A DNA stretch of 64,000 bases from Bacteroidota bacterium. Its GTDB lineage: Bacteria; Bacteroidota; Bacteroidia; B-17B0; Aurantibacillaceae. The notes under the pieces are model-generated. The model saw only the letters and a program-made list of their open reading frames with translations. It was not told the origin of the DNA and did not search any database. The position numbers and the translations under genes were made by a program. Location: the NCBI GenBank assembly GCA_021156365.1, contig JAJNDK010000001.1, positions 124,001 to 188,000 of the forward strand, in the 5' to 3' direction. Positions 1-8,739 of this stretch are shown here, one piece after another. Within the stretch, counting starts at the first letter, position 1; each line of letters opens with the position of its first letter.

Positions 1-20
1 CCTTTTTATAGCACAATATT

Positions 21-998
21 TTGACAACTAAAGAGAACATAGACGAGCTGATCGGCAAATTCCTGTCGGGTGAAGCATCGCCGGAAGAGGCTATGCTGCT
101 GGAGGATTGGAAGGAAGAAAGTGCCGGAAATCTTCAGTATTTCGAGGACTGTAAAAAAGTTTTTGAAGCGGCTGCCGGTATCCAATCGCCGGATATCGAT
201 GTGCAAAGCGCCTGGGAGAAGGTAAGTACCGAAGCAGGTATTGGTGGAAAAGTGAAACAGCTCTATCCTAAAACGAAATACCTGAGCATTGCAGCCATGC
301 TTCTGCTTGTGGTGGGTATTGCTTTTGCATTCCTGTATTATTTTAACTCAACGGATGTAACACCGATCAGTTATAAAACTGCCAATGAAGCACGATCAAT
401 AACCCTGGCCGATCAGTCTGCCATCACACTCGCTCCGAATTCAGAGCTGAGCTTTTCGCAGGCATATGGAAAAACCACCCGGACCCTTCGGCTGAAAGGC
501 GCTGCGTATTTTGAGGTGAAGCACAACGAAGGAATTCCTTTTATTGTAGATGCCGGTGATGTATATATAAAAGACGTAGGGACAAAATTCGATATCCGTA
601 TGTCAAAGGATACCGATACTGTGTATGTACGGGTAGATGAAGGAATCGTATTGTTATTCGACAGCGCCGGTTCGGAGCTTACGATCAAAGCTTCGGAAAA
701 AGCAGTGTATGTAAGATCCACAAAAAAAATAGTGAAGGCGGAAGAAGCGCAGGAAGTGAAACTCCCGGTACTGAATTTTGCCAATGCTGAACTTGCGGAT
801 GTGGTAGCTGCGCTGGAGAAAGAATACGGAATAAAGATCCGGATTGAGAACATGGATCTGTATACTTGCCGGATCACCACACAATTCAATAAAGAACCGA
901 TAGAAACCGTGCTGGCCATCATTACAGAAACACTTGGGGTCACTTATATTAAAACACCTACAGGTTATCTGATCAAGGGGAACAAATGCAACAATTAA
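21..998 (+). CDS. FecR-family anti-sigma factor / transmembrane sensor
   Basis: Inner-membrane anti-sigma factor expected to hold an ECF sigma factor (presumably encoded just upstream, outside the window) and to receive a signal from the outer membrane. Residues 1-70 are the cytoplasmic helical region (DELIGKFLSGEASPEE is typical), about 87-108 is a single membrane helix, and about 118-215 is the periplasmic FecR domain; the C-terminal part from 250 has the DUF4974-like beta fold. The start is a TTG: an in-frame TAG at 9-11 blocks extension, and the first ATG would cut off the conserved N-terminus. The stop overlaps the next gene by 13 bp, so the two are translationally coupled. The family assignment is secure; the partner signal is inferred. 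Confidence 0.9.
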   Translation: MTTKENIDELIGKFLSGEASPEEAMLLEDWKEESAGNLQYFEDCKKVFEAAAGIQSPDIDVQSAWEKVSTEAGIGGKVKQLYPKTKYLSIAAMLLLVVGIAFAFLYYFNSTDVTPISYKTANEARSITLADQSAITLAPNSELSFSQAYGKTTRTLRLKGAAYFEVKHNEGIPFIVDAGDVYIKDVGTKFDIRMSKDTDTVYVRVDEGIVLLFDSAGSELTIKASEKAVYVRSTKKIVKAEEAQEVKLPVLNFANAELADVVAALEKEYGIKIRIENMDLYTCRITTQFNKEPIETVLAIITETLGVTYIKTPTGYLIKGNKCNN

Positions 999-2767
999 GA
1001 TCAGCAATAGGATTCTTTATTCTTATGCTGCCCTTTTGTTTGTGGTCGCAGAATACTCCCTACCTGGAAAAGAAAATTTCCCTGAATAAAAACAACCAGG
1101 CTCTTACAGTTGTATTTAAAGAAATAAGTACGCAGAGTGGCGTGGTCTTTTCATACAATCCTGCTCAGCTGAACGATCAGCGAAAAGTAAGCATCAATGT
1201 ACATAAGACGCCTTTACGACTTGTGCTCGATGAATTGCTGAAGGGAAGTAAGTGCAACTACCGCATCAAAAAAAATTATATTATCCTTACACTGGATACA
1301 AAAACGCCTGCAGCTCCCGCTCCGCCTGTTGTATTGAACGGGTATGTATACAATAGCAGGGACAGCAGCCTGGTCGGAAATGCCAGTGTTTATATTGCTT
1401 CGGGCCGGCATGCCGCGGTTTCCGATCCATACGGGTATTTTTCTGTTTCGTATCCGAAGCAGCAAAACCTGGTATCCCTGTCCGTTGCCAAAGAAGACTT
1501 TTTTGATACAACACTCCTTCTGCTTAATCCCTCCAAAGAGAAAATACAGATCTGGCTCGAACCGCGCCTGAAAGCTATGCCCGATTTGCAACAGGTGGCT
1601 GCAGTAAAGGATAGTATACTTCCAGTTAAGATCGGGGATACGATTATCGTCACCAAAGACAACAGTCGTTTTATTAATTTCTGGTTACGCTTAAAAAAGA
1701 TGAAAAGCAATTTCCGGAATATCAATGATACCCTGTTCACTGATTTTTCTGTTTCCCTGTTCCCGCCGATCAGTACCAACAAGCTGTTATCGATCAATAC
1801 GGTGAATAAATTTTCGTTCAATATATTGGTAGGACATTCCAAAGGAATCCGCTATTTTGAGTTAGGAGGATTGCTGAATATCGACAACGGACAGGTACGC
1901 TATACACAGATCGCAGGATTGGGAAATGTGGTGGCGGATACGATGAAAGGCGTACAGGTGGCTGGGCTTTTCAATACCGTCCGAACGCAGGCAAACGGAT
2001 TGCAATTGGGCGGGATCTTTAATACGGCCAATACAGCAGATGGTATGCAGTTAGGAGGCATTTTCAACCTCGCTAAAAACAAAGTCAGGGGCATGCAGTT
2101 GGCAGGAATAGTAAATGTGGCAGATACAGTGAAAGGTATGCAGTTAGCAGGTATTGTTAACACGGCTGAAAATTGCTCAGGTATGCAGCTGGCAGGCGTT
2201 GTTAATTATGCCCGCAAAATGAAAGGTTTCCAGTTGTCGGTGGTGAATGTAGCTGATTCCTGTACAGGAATACCATTCGGGGTATTCAGCTATGTGAAAC
2301 ATGGGTATCATAAATTCGAGTTTTCAGCTACTGAGCTGCGTTTTGTAAATGTGGGCTTCCGGACGGGAGTAGAAAAGTTCCACAATATTTTCTTTGCCGG
2401 TGTTAATTATTTTGCCGTTAAACAAATGTGGACCTATGGATACGGGTTCGGCTCCACCTTTAAATTGAAGAAAAGATTAAATCTTACTGCTGAGCTTTCC
2501 TCCCAGCAGATCCAGCCTATAAACGGAGGAGAAGGCGTGAAGCTGAGCCTTGTTAATAAAGCCTTTGTCGGCCTTGATATTGTCTGCGCCTCTAAATTCC
2601 GCATAGCATTGGGACCTACCTTTAATGTATTGGTAGCTGATTCAGAAGGATCTTATTACAACAATGTAACCATGTTAGCGAGCCCCTTCAGTTTCTACAA
2701 CCGTCAGGATGGTAAAACCAATATCCGGATGTGGATAGGTGGCAGCCTGTCGCTGAAGTTTTTTTAG
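986..2767 (+). CDS. STN-domain and carboxypeptidase-like domain protein with LA_2272-type surface repeats
   Basis: Secreted protein coupled to the FecR gene (13-bp overlap). In order: signal peptide 1-21, STN (secretin/TonB N-terminal) domain about 28-103, a carboxypeptidase-regulatory-like beta sandwich about 115-192, then from about 285 to 435 a run of roughly 20-22 residue repeats of the form GMQLAGIVN, and a C-terminal beta-rich portion ending in F. The place after a FecR is normally held by a SusC-like TonB receptor with an N-terminal STN; this protein keeps the signalling domain but has no plug or receptor barrel. The repeat resembles the surface repeats called LA_2272 family in Leptospira and Bacteroidota, an assignment made by eye. 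It probably sits in or on the outer membrane and signals to FecR. Confidence 0.75.
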   Translation: MQQLRSAIGFFILMLPFCLWSQNTPYLEKKISLNKNNQALTVVFKEISTQSGVVFSYNPAQLNDQRKVSINVHKTPLRLVLDELLKGSKCNYRIKKNYIILTLDTKTPAAPAPPVVLNGYVYNSRDSSLVGNASVYIASGRHAAVSDPYGYFSVSYPKQQNLVSLSVAKEDFFDTTLLLLNPSKEKIQIWLEPRLKAMPDLQQVAAVKDSILPVKIGDTIIVTKDNSRFINFWLRLKKMKSNFRNINDTLFTDFSVSLFPPISTNKLLSINTVNKFSFNILVGHSKGIRYFELGGLLNIDNGQVRYTQIAGLGNVVADTMKGVQVAGLFNTVRTQANGLQLGGIFNTANTADGMQLGGIFNLAKNKVRGMQLAGIVNVADTVKGMQLAGIVNTAENCSGMQLAGVVNYARKMKGFQLSVVNVADSCTGIPFGVFSYVKHGYHKFEFSATELRFVNVGFRTGVEKFHNIFFAGVNYFAVKQMWTYGYGFGSTFKLKKRLNLTAELSSQQIQPINGGEGVKLSLVNKAFVGLDIVCASKFRIALGPTFNVLVADSEGSYYNNVTMLASPFSFYNRQDGKTNIRMWIGGSLSLKFF

Positions 2768-2777
2768 CGTTGTTTCT

Positions 2778-2888
2778 GCCGCAGATTTTCACAGATGCCG
2801 TGGATAATTTCTAATCAAATTATAAAAATGTATTGCCTCTGATCTGCGAACTTTTCTCTGCGTAGCTAAATCCGCGTTAATCTGTGGC
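2778..2888. repeat. Interspersed imperfect palindrome, GCAGATT family, copy A
   Basis: The ends are imperfect inverted repeats: the left begins GCCGCAGATTTTCACAG and the right, read as reverse complement, begins GCCACAGATTAACGCGG. Related elements lie at 12142-12300 and 30980-31064, with a half copy at 63542-63570. It has no coding capacity. Looks like a MITE- or REP-like intergenic repeat. Confidence 0.6.
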
Positions 2889-2980
2889 TGACTTATTATG
2901 CAATAAGCTTTTTTCAAAATTATTTAGTGTGAAATAGGGGTATGTTCTTTTTTAGTTGTCCTCATTAAAACAGAACAATT

Positions 2981-5347
2981 ATGAAAAGCAAGATGACCAA
3001 ACAGATCCTTTCATTTATCCTTTTTTCCATACCTTTTTTTGTGTCGGCACAAAGTACGCAAACGGTACGTGGAACAATAGCTGATAAAATATCCCAGCAA
3101 TCCCTGCCCGGTGCATCCGTAGTAGTGCTCAATTCCGATCCTTTTATCGGTAGCACAACCGACGCGGATGGAAATTTTAAGCTGACAGGTGTTCCGGTAG
3201 GCAAACAAACCCTGAAAATCACTTTCATGGGCTACAAAGAGATCGTGATGCAAAACCTTTCGGTGAATGCAGGGAAGGAGCTTGTATTAACGATCGGGCT
3301 GGAAGAGGAAATAGCACAAATGGATGAAGTGACCGTGTCGGCAAAAGTGGAAAAGAATAAAGCATTGAATGATATGTCGATGGTGAGTACCCGTACTTTT
3401 TCGGTGGAAGAAACACAGAAATTTGCAGCAGCGGTGAATGATCCGGCGCGTATGGCCACTTCCTTTGCCGGTGTGGTACAAGGCATGGATGGCAATAATA
3501 CTATTTCCATACGGGGCAATTCTCCCAATGGATTGCTGTGGAGGATGGAAGGAGTGGAGATCCCGAACCCCAACCATTTTTCGAGTGTAGGTAGCTCGGG
3601 AGGAGGAATTTCCATATTGAGCGCGCAGTTGCTCAGCAATTCTGATTTCTCTACCGGTGCCTTTGCTGCCGAATACGGGAATGCCTTATCCGGTGTGTTC
3701 GATCTTAAATTAAGAAGAGGTAATAACCAGAAAAGAGAATATACGTTCCAGGCAGGTTTCCTGGGGATCGATGCCAGTATGGAAGGCCCTTTCAAAAAGG
3801 GTTACGATGGTTCGTACCTGATCAATTACCGCTATTCCACACTCAGCCTTATCAGTAAAATGGGGGTGGAGATCGGTGGGGCGACTACGATCTTCCAGGA
3901 TGTATCGATGAATATTTACCTGCCCACCAAAAAGCTGGGGAACTTCTCTGTGTTTGGTTTCGGAGGATTGAGTTCCCAGACTTCGACCGCCTACAAAGAT
4001 TCACTTAAATGGGAGGAAGATGAGTTCTACCGCTTTAATACAAATTTCTACAGTAACACCGGTGCGATAGGCCTTACGAATACCAAGCTGTTCAAAAATC
4101 AATCGTATCTGAAGACAGCGCTTGTGTTTTCAGGCACACAGAACGGGTATATGGAAGACAAGCTGAATATGAATTACGAAGGCATCCGGGAATACGAAGA
4201 AAAGTACCTGCAAAACAAGCTCACACTTTCATCCGTTTACACCCGCAAGATCAACCCTAAAAACAATATCCGCGCCGGTGTGATCCTTAACCAGCTGGGC
4301 TACAACCTGCTGAAAAAGGACATCCCGGATACTTCCACCGAATTGATGGAAAAACTGAAGATAAACGGAAGCACACAAACTGCTCAAGGCTTTTTTCAAT
4401 GGAACCATAAATTCAATAATGGTTTTACCACCAATGCAGGTTTACATTATATGCATTTACTGCTCAATAACTCCCAATCGGTGGAGCCGCGTGCATCCAT
4501 AAGGTACGAGCTCAACCCGAAACACAGTGTGAGCCTTGGCTATGGACTGCACAGTCAGGTATTGCCGATCGGTGTTTATTTTGCACGCTCCTATACGGCG
4601 GACGGAACGTATACCAGTCCGAACAAAAAACTGCAGCTAAGCAAAGCGCAACATATTGTTGCCGGTTACGATTGGAATATCAATTCCTTCACGCATATCA
4701 AAACAGAGCTATATTACCAGCATTTGTTTAATGTACCCGTGAGTATTGATAAGACAAGTACCTATTCGAGCCTGAATGCCATCGACGGGTATGGTCAGCA
4801 AATCCTGGAGAACAAGGGACTTGGGAAGAATTATGGCCTGGAGCTTACGCTGGAACGGTATATGCACCGCAACCTGTATTACCTGCTTTCCCTGTCTTTA
4901 TATGATTCCAAATACAAAGCACCGAACGGTAATTGGTACGATACTTTTTTTAATACCAATTATGCCACCAGTTTCACGATGGGCAAGGAGTGGACCTTGT
5001 CCGAAAAACGCAAGAAACGGGTGATCGGATGCAATATCAAATCCTTGTATGTAGGAGGATTAAGATATACACCTATTGATCTCCCTGCTTCTGTTGTGGC
5101 CGGTGAAGCCAAATTCAAAGAAACGGAAACATTCAAAAAGAAAAATCCCGATTACTACCGTCTTGATATTCGTGTAAGCTGTAAACGCAATTTCAACAAA
5201 ATAACCACCACGCTGGCACTTGATATACAGAACACCAGTAATCATAAAAATGTGGGCGGGCAATATTTTGATGATAAAACCGGCGAAGTGAAATACTGGT
5301 ACCAGGCAGGCCTTATTCCGATCCTGAGTTACAAAGTGGAGTTTTAA
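2981..5347 (+). CDS. TonB-dependent receptor with N-terminal carboxypeptidase-like domain
   Basis: Outer-membrane active transporter of 788 residues. Signal peptide 1-23, carboxypeptidase-regulatory-like domain about 27-107 (GTIADKISQQSLPGASV, then TTDADGNFKLTGVPVG), a likely TonB box near DEVTVS at 115-120, plug domain about 125-245 with SIRGNSPNG and EYGNALSGVFDLKLRRG, then a beta barrel to the C-terminal VEF. Length fits the smaller TonB-receptor group rather than the 1000-residue SusC type, and no SusD follows. The substrate cannot be read from sequence. It starts 213 nt after the previous gene and is likely transcribed separately. Confidence 0.93.
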   Translation: MKSKMTKQILSFILFSIPFFVSAQSTQTVRGTIADKISQQSLPGASVVVLNSDPFIGSTTDADGNFKLTGVPVGKQTLKITFMGYKEIVMQNLSVNAGKELVLTIGLEEEIAQMDEVTVSAKVEKNKALNDMSMVSTRTFSVEETQKFAAAVNDPARMATSFAGVVQGMDGNNTISIRGNSPNGLLWRMEGVEIPNPNHFSSVGSSGGGISILSAQLLSNSDFSTGAFAAEYGNALSGVFDLKLRRGNNQKREYTFQAGFLGIDASMEGPFKKGYDGSYLINYRYSTLSLISKMGVEIGGATTIFQDVSMNIYLPTKKLGNFSVFGFGGLSSQTSTAYKDSLKWEEDEFYRFNTNFYSNTGAIGLTNTKLFKNQSYLKTALVFSGTQNGYMEDKLNMNYEGIREYEEKYLQNKLTLSSVYTRKINPKNNIRAGVILNQLGYNLLKKDIPDTSTELMEKLKINGSTQTAQGFFQWNHKFNNGFTTNAGLHYMHLLLNNSQSVEPRASIRYELNPKHSVSLGYGLHSQVLPIGVYFARSYTADGTYTSPNKKLQLSKAQHIVAGYDWNINSFTHIKTELYYQHLFNVPVSIDKTSTYSSLNAIDGYGQQILENKGLGKNYGLELTLERYMHRNLYYLLSLSLYDSKYKAPNGNWYDTFFNTNYATSFTMGKEWTLSEKRKKRVIGCNIKSLYVGGLRYTPIDLPASVVAGEAKFKETETFKKKNPDYYRLDIRVSCKRNFNKITTTLALDIQNTSNHKNVGGQYFDDKTGEVKYWYQAGLIPILSYKVEF

Positions 5348-5510
5348 AAAATGTACTTCACCGCAAGATTATTAACAGAGGAAAGCTGTATTTTTATATG
5401 CTTTTGCCTGCCGGCACGAAAAAATAGTTGCATATGTAGTGAAAAGATCATAGCTGCTTCAACATATTCTTCCACCATCTGGTTTTTAAGTATTCCCTTC
5501 AGCTACAAAA

Positions 5511-5546
5511 GAACCACCGCCCGATCCCTTTGTCGGCGGTGGTTTA
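5511..5546 (+). terminator. Rho-independent terminator after the TonB receptor
   Basis: A perfect 9-bp stem ACCACCGCC / GGCGGTGGT (5513-5521 with 5535-5543) is followed by a T-rich stretch. The rest of the 5348-5651 gap has no convincing gene; the 76-codon open frame there overlaps this hairpin. Confidence 0.7.
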
Positions 5547-5625
5547 TCATTTCCATACGCATGAAACAATTACCCCTGTAACGTTATTATTTCCTAATTG
5601 TTTTTTTCCGCTCTATCTTATTCAT

Positions 5626-5633
5626 TAAATTTG
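5626..5633 (+). promoter_or_regulatory. Bacteroidota -7 promoter box (TAAATTTG) of the dioxygenase gene
   Basis: Matches TAnnTTTG, 18 nt before the ATG at 5652. Its position downstream of an alternative TTG at 5598 argues that the ATG is the real start. Confidence 0.5.
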
Positions 5634-5651
5634 CTGTCATTAACCCGGCAG

Positions 5652-6536
5652 ATGAACAGGAAAGATTTTTTGAAAACTGCAGCTCTTTTGCCTCTATTTG
5701 GTAGTGCAATGAAATTACCCATATTGGATCACCTGGCAGCCTTAGACGATACCGCAGAAAAAATGCCGGCACTTTTTATCGGGCATGGCAGTCCGATGAA
5801 TGCCATTGAATTGAATGAGTTCTCAAAATCCTGGCAGGTATTGGGGAAAAACCTTACGAAACCCAAATTTATTTTATGTGTCTCTGCACACTGGGAAACA
5901 AGAGGGACTTTTGTTACGGCCATGGAAAAACCAAAAACGATCCATGATTTCGGAGGCTTTCCGCAGGCGCTGTTCGATGTGCAGTACCCGGCTCCCGGCA
6001 GCGCAGCTTTTGCCAAACAAACAAAAGATACAGTTACTTCCACCACAGTGGGACTGGATGAGCAGTGGGGGCTCGATCACGGAAGCTGGAGCATTTTAAA
6101 ACATTTGTATCCTGCCGCCGATGTTCCGGTTCTTCAGTTAAGCATCGATTACACAAAAGACGCACAGTATCATTATGACCTGGCCCGGCAGCTGGCATCG
6201 CTCCGTAACAAAGGTGTGCTGATCATCGGTAGTGGTAATATGGTGCATAACCTGGGTATGGTGAACTGGCAAAAAATGAACGAGCCGGATTACGGATATG
6301 ATTGGGCTCTCGAAGCACGTTCCAAAATGAATGCATTTATCCTGGAAGGAAATCACAAAGAGCTGATCGCTTTCAAAAAACAGGGAAAGGCATTCGATTT
6401 CTCCATTCCCACTCCGGAGCATTACCTTCCATTGATCTACACCCTTGCATTGCAGGAGAAGAACGAAGCGGTAAGTCTATTCAACGACAAAGCATTGATG
6501 GGATCGCTGACAATGACGTCTGTGAAGATAGGTTGA
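5652..6536 (+). CDS. ygiD: DODA-type (LigB-family) extradiol aromatic ring-opening dioxygenase
   Basis: Non-heme-iron (or zinc) class III extradiol dioxygenase of the 4,5-DOPA dioxygenase type, which opens catechol-like rings. The core has the family pattern ALFIGHGSPMNAI (H45), CVSAHWETRG (H80), TIHDFGGFP, GLDHGSW and a late histidine in PEHYLPL. The chosen start gives 294 residues; the first 30 residues (MNRKDFLKTAALLPLFGSA) are an extra hydrophobic leader with a Tat-like RKDFLK, so export is possible, unlike cytoplasmic E. coli YgiD. Monocistronic between a terminator and a repeat cluster. The family is clear; the natural substrate is unknown. Confidence 0.9.
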   Translation: MNRKDFLKTAALLPLFGSAMKLPILDHLAALDDTAEKMPALFIGHGSPMNAIELNEFSKSWQVLGKNLTKPKFILCVSAHWETRGTFVTAMEKPKTIHDFGGFPQALFDVQYPAPGSAAFAKQTKDTVTSTTVGLDEQWGLDHGSWSILKHLYPAADVPVLQLSIDYTKDAQYHYDLARQLASLRNKGVLIIGSGNMVHNLGMVNWQKMNEPDYGYDWALEARSKMNAFILEGNHKELIAFKKQGKAFDFSIPTPEHYLPLIYTLALQEKNEAVSLFNDKALMGSLTMTSVKIG

Positions 6537-6555
6537 TCCGTTATAATAGATCATT

Positions 6556-6735
6556 TGTTCAACCCCTTCAGGGTTGGGTTAAAACATAATAGTCGGGAGT
6601 TATTCATATTCAAGCCTTTCAGGCTTGGGCATGGAAATTTTCAATCTCCATTCTGTAAACCGAACCCTTTCAGGGTTCAATACGAATAACAATAATATCT
6701 GATCCCTATACAACCCTGAAGGGGTTGAATATGAA
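6556..6735. repeat. Cluster of four CAACCC-TTCAG-GGGTTG type hairpins
   Basis: Four short palindromes lie in the gap before bioD: AACCCCTTCAGGGTT at 6561-6575, CAAGCCTTTCAGGCTTG at 6611-6627, GAACCCTTTCAGGGTTC at 6662-6678 and CAACCCTGAAGGGGTTG at 6711-6727. The flanks of copies 2 and 4 (TTCATATTCAA and its complement) are also inverted, so the whole block can fold back on itself. Confidence 0.65.
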
Positions 6736-6782
6736 ACAGGATTTTCTTCCCGAATACCCGCTTTCCGGAGCGTTGTATTTCG

Positions 6783-6790
6783 TATATTTG
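6783..6790 (+). promoter_or_regulatory. -7 promoter box (TATATTTG) of bioD
   Basis: A perfect TAnnTTTG lies only 5 nt before the bioD ATG at 6796, which predicts a leaderless or nearly leaderless mRNA. Confidence 0.5.
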
Positions 6791-6795
6791 TTACT

Positions 6796-7407
6796 ATGCG
6801 TAAACTTTTCGTAACCGCCATTGGCACCGATGTAGGGAAAACAGTTGTTGCAGCCATACTCACAGAAGCACTGCGGGCCGATTACTGGAAACCCGTACAG
6901 TGCGGAAATGTGGAAGCTACCGATTCGGATTTTGTGCGTTCCCATATTTCCAACGTAACAAGCAGGATCCACAAAGAAAGTTACCTGTTCAAAGAACCGG
7001 TTTCTCCGCACCTCGCCGCGGAACTGGAAGGCAAACAGATCGTTTTAGTAGACCTGAAAGTACCGGAAACACAAAACACAGTGATCATCGAAGGGGCAGG
7101 AGGACTATTGGTTCCACTAAACTCTAAGGACTTTGTTGTTGATCTCATTTCCTATTTTGAAGCAGAAGCCGTATTGGTAGTGAAACACTATCTCGGGAGC
7201 ATCAATCATACAATGCTTTCCATAGAAGCTTTAAACCGCAGGGGCATCAAAATTGCAGGGATTATTTTTAACGGAGACAGGAATCCGGCTTCCGAAAAGA
7301 TCATCCTGCAGCATCATTCTTTTGATTTTACAGGCTATGTGCGGGAAGAGCAGGAGATGAGCCGGGAAGTGATCGCAGCATATGCAGGGCAGTTCCTCTC
7401 GCTCTGA
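6796..7407 (+). CDS. bioD: Dethiobiotin synthase
   Basis: ATP-dependent carboxylase that closes the ureido ring of dethiobiotin from 7,8-diaminopelargonate and CO2, the penultimate step of biotin synthesis. The P-loop GTDVGKT is at residues 10-16, the substrate-binding lysine lies in YWKPVQCG (about 36-43), and VIIEGAGGLLVPL is the second conserved block. At 203 residues it has normal family length. It is followed after 48 nt by bioA in the same direction, so the two belong together; bioB, bioF and the early pathway are not in the window. Confidence 0.95.
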   Translation: MRKLFVTAIGTDVGKTVVAAILTEALRADYWKPVQCGNVEATDSDFVRSHISNVTSRIHKESYLFKEPVSPHLAAELEGKQIVLVDLKVPETQNTVIIEGAGGLLVPLNSKDFVVDLISYFEAEAVLVVKHYLGSINHTMLSIEALNRRGIKIAGIIFNGDRNPASEKIILQHHSFDFTGYVREEQEMSREVIAAYAGQFLSL

Positions 7408-7427
7408 TCTTCGTTAAGAAATATCCT

Positions 7428-7435
7428 TATTTTTG
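7428..7435 (+). promoter_or_regulatory. -7 promoter box (TATTTTTG) upstream of bioA
   Basis: TAnnTTTG match 20 nt before the TTG start of bioA. It suggests bioA can also be transcribed on its own, in addition to read-through from bioD. Confidence 0.35.
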
Positions 7436-7455
7436 TTGGCCTAAACCCTGTATCC

Positions 7456-8739
7456 TTGACCTCCATTCAATCAAAAGATAAAGCCTTTGTCTGGCATCCC
7501 TTCACGCATTTAAAATATGCAGAAATTCCGGTGAATATCGTTCGCTCGGAAGGTCTTTATTTTTATGATGACAAAGATAATAAGATCATGGATGCCATTG
7601 CCTCCTGGTGGGTGAACCTGCACGGGCATTGTCATCCCTATATTTCCAAAAAGGTAAGCGAACAGGTATTTATCAACGAGCATTCTATTTTCAGTGGATT
7701 CACACATCCCAATGCAGTTATCCTCGCCGAACGATTGCTCAGGCACCTTCCGGATAACCTGGGTAAGGTATTCTACAGCGATAATGGCTCCACTGCGGTG
7801 GAAGTTGCCCTGAAAATGGCCTTGCAATACTGGAACAACAAATCAATAAATAAAGGAACCTTTATTGCTTTTGAAAATGCCTATCATGGTGATACGTTCG
7901 GCGGTATGAGTGTGGGCGAGCGCAATGTATTCAACCAGGCCTTTACTGCTTTCCTTTTTAATGTGGAACGTCTGCCGGTACCTACGGAGGAGAATATTTC
8001 AGAAGTGTGTGCAAAGCTGGAACAGCTGATCGATGCAGGGACCATAGCCGGATTCATCTACGAGCCTTTGGTGCAGGGAGCTGCCGGAATGATCATGTAC
8101 AAGGCGGCATTGCTCGAGCGGCTGATCGCCATCTGTAAGGAAAAAAACATACTGTGCATTGCTGATGAAGTAATGACAGGCTTTGGCCGGACCGGTACTT
8201 TTTTCGCTTCCGATCAGCTGCAGCTGAAACCCGATATCATTTGCCTGAGTAAAGGTCTCACCGGCGGGTACATGCCACTCGGCGTCACAGCATGTACCAA
8301 TGATATGTACGATGCATTTGTACAGGACGATAAAACCCGGACCTTTTTTCACGGGCACAGCTATACGGCCAACCCGACAGCCTGTGCAGCCGCTCTTGCC
8401 AGCCTCGACCTGCTGGAAGAGGAAAAAACGATCGCGGCCATCAACTACATTCACCGGCTGCACCTTGCTTTTCAAAAAACGATCGCAGCGCATGAAGGCT
8501 GCAGGGATGTGCGGGTATGCGGAACCATCCTGGCTCTCGAGCTCAGCTCCTCCGACAAAACACATTACCTGAACAATGCAGCAGACGTGATCGCTGCGTA
8601 TTTTATCAGTAAGGGCATCCTGCTGCGCCCGCTCGGGAATATTTTGTACCTTATTCCGCCCTATTGCATTACCGAAAAAGAATTGGAATATATTTACCAA
8701 ACCATTAATGAATTTTTAGATGCATATATTAAAAGATAA
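7456..8739 (+). CDS. bioA: Adenosylmethionine--8-amino-7-oxononanoate aminotransferase
   Basis: PLP enzyme that makes 7,8-diaminopelargonate, the substrate of BioD, using S-adenosylmethionine as amino donor. HPFTHLK near the start, SWWVNLHGHCHP, YSDNGSTAVEVALKMA and IADEVMTGFGRTG are BioA signatures; the PLP lysine is K266 in LSKGLTGGYMPLG. Length 427 is normal. The start is a TTG at 7456, since the conserved WHPFTH begins only about 13 codons later and no ATG lies before it. The 3' end overlaps the next gene by 20 bp. Confidence 0.95.
   Translation: MTSIQSKDKAFVWHPFTHLKYAEIPVNIVRSEGLYFYDDKDNKIMDAIASWWVNLHGHCHPYISKKVSEQVFINEHSIFSGFTHPNAVILAERLLRHLPDNLGKVFYSDNGSTAVEVALKMALQYWNNKSINKGTFIAFENAYHGDTFGGMSVGERNVFNQAFTAFLFNVERLPVPTEENISEVCAKLEQLIDAGTIAGFIYEPLVQGAAGMIMYKAALLERLIAICKEKNILCIADEVMTGFGRTGTFFASDQLQLKPDIICLSKGLTGGYMPLGVTACTNDMYDAFVQDDKTRTFFHGHSYTANPTACAAALASLDLLEEEKTIAAINYIHRLHLAFQKTIAAHEGCRDVRVCGTILALELSSSDKTHYLNNAADVIAAYFISKGILLRPLGNILYLIPPYCITEKELEYIYQTINEFLDAYIKR

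Noticed and set aside
5351-5581. 76-residue protein between the TonB receptor and the dioxygenase
   Set aside because: Contains the terminator hairpin in frame, is cysteine-rich and has no promoter or family.
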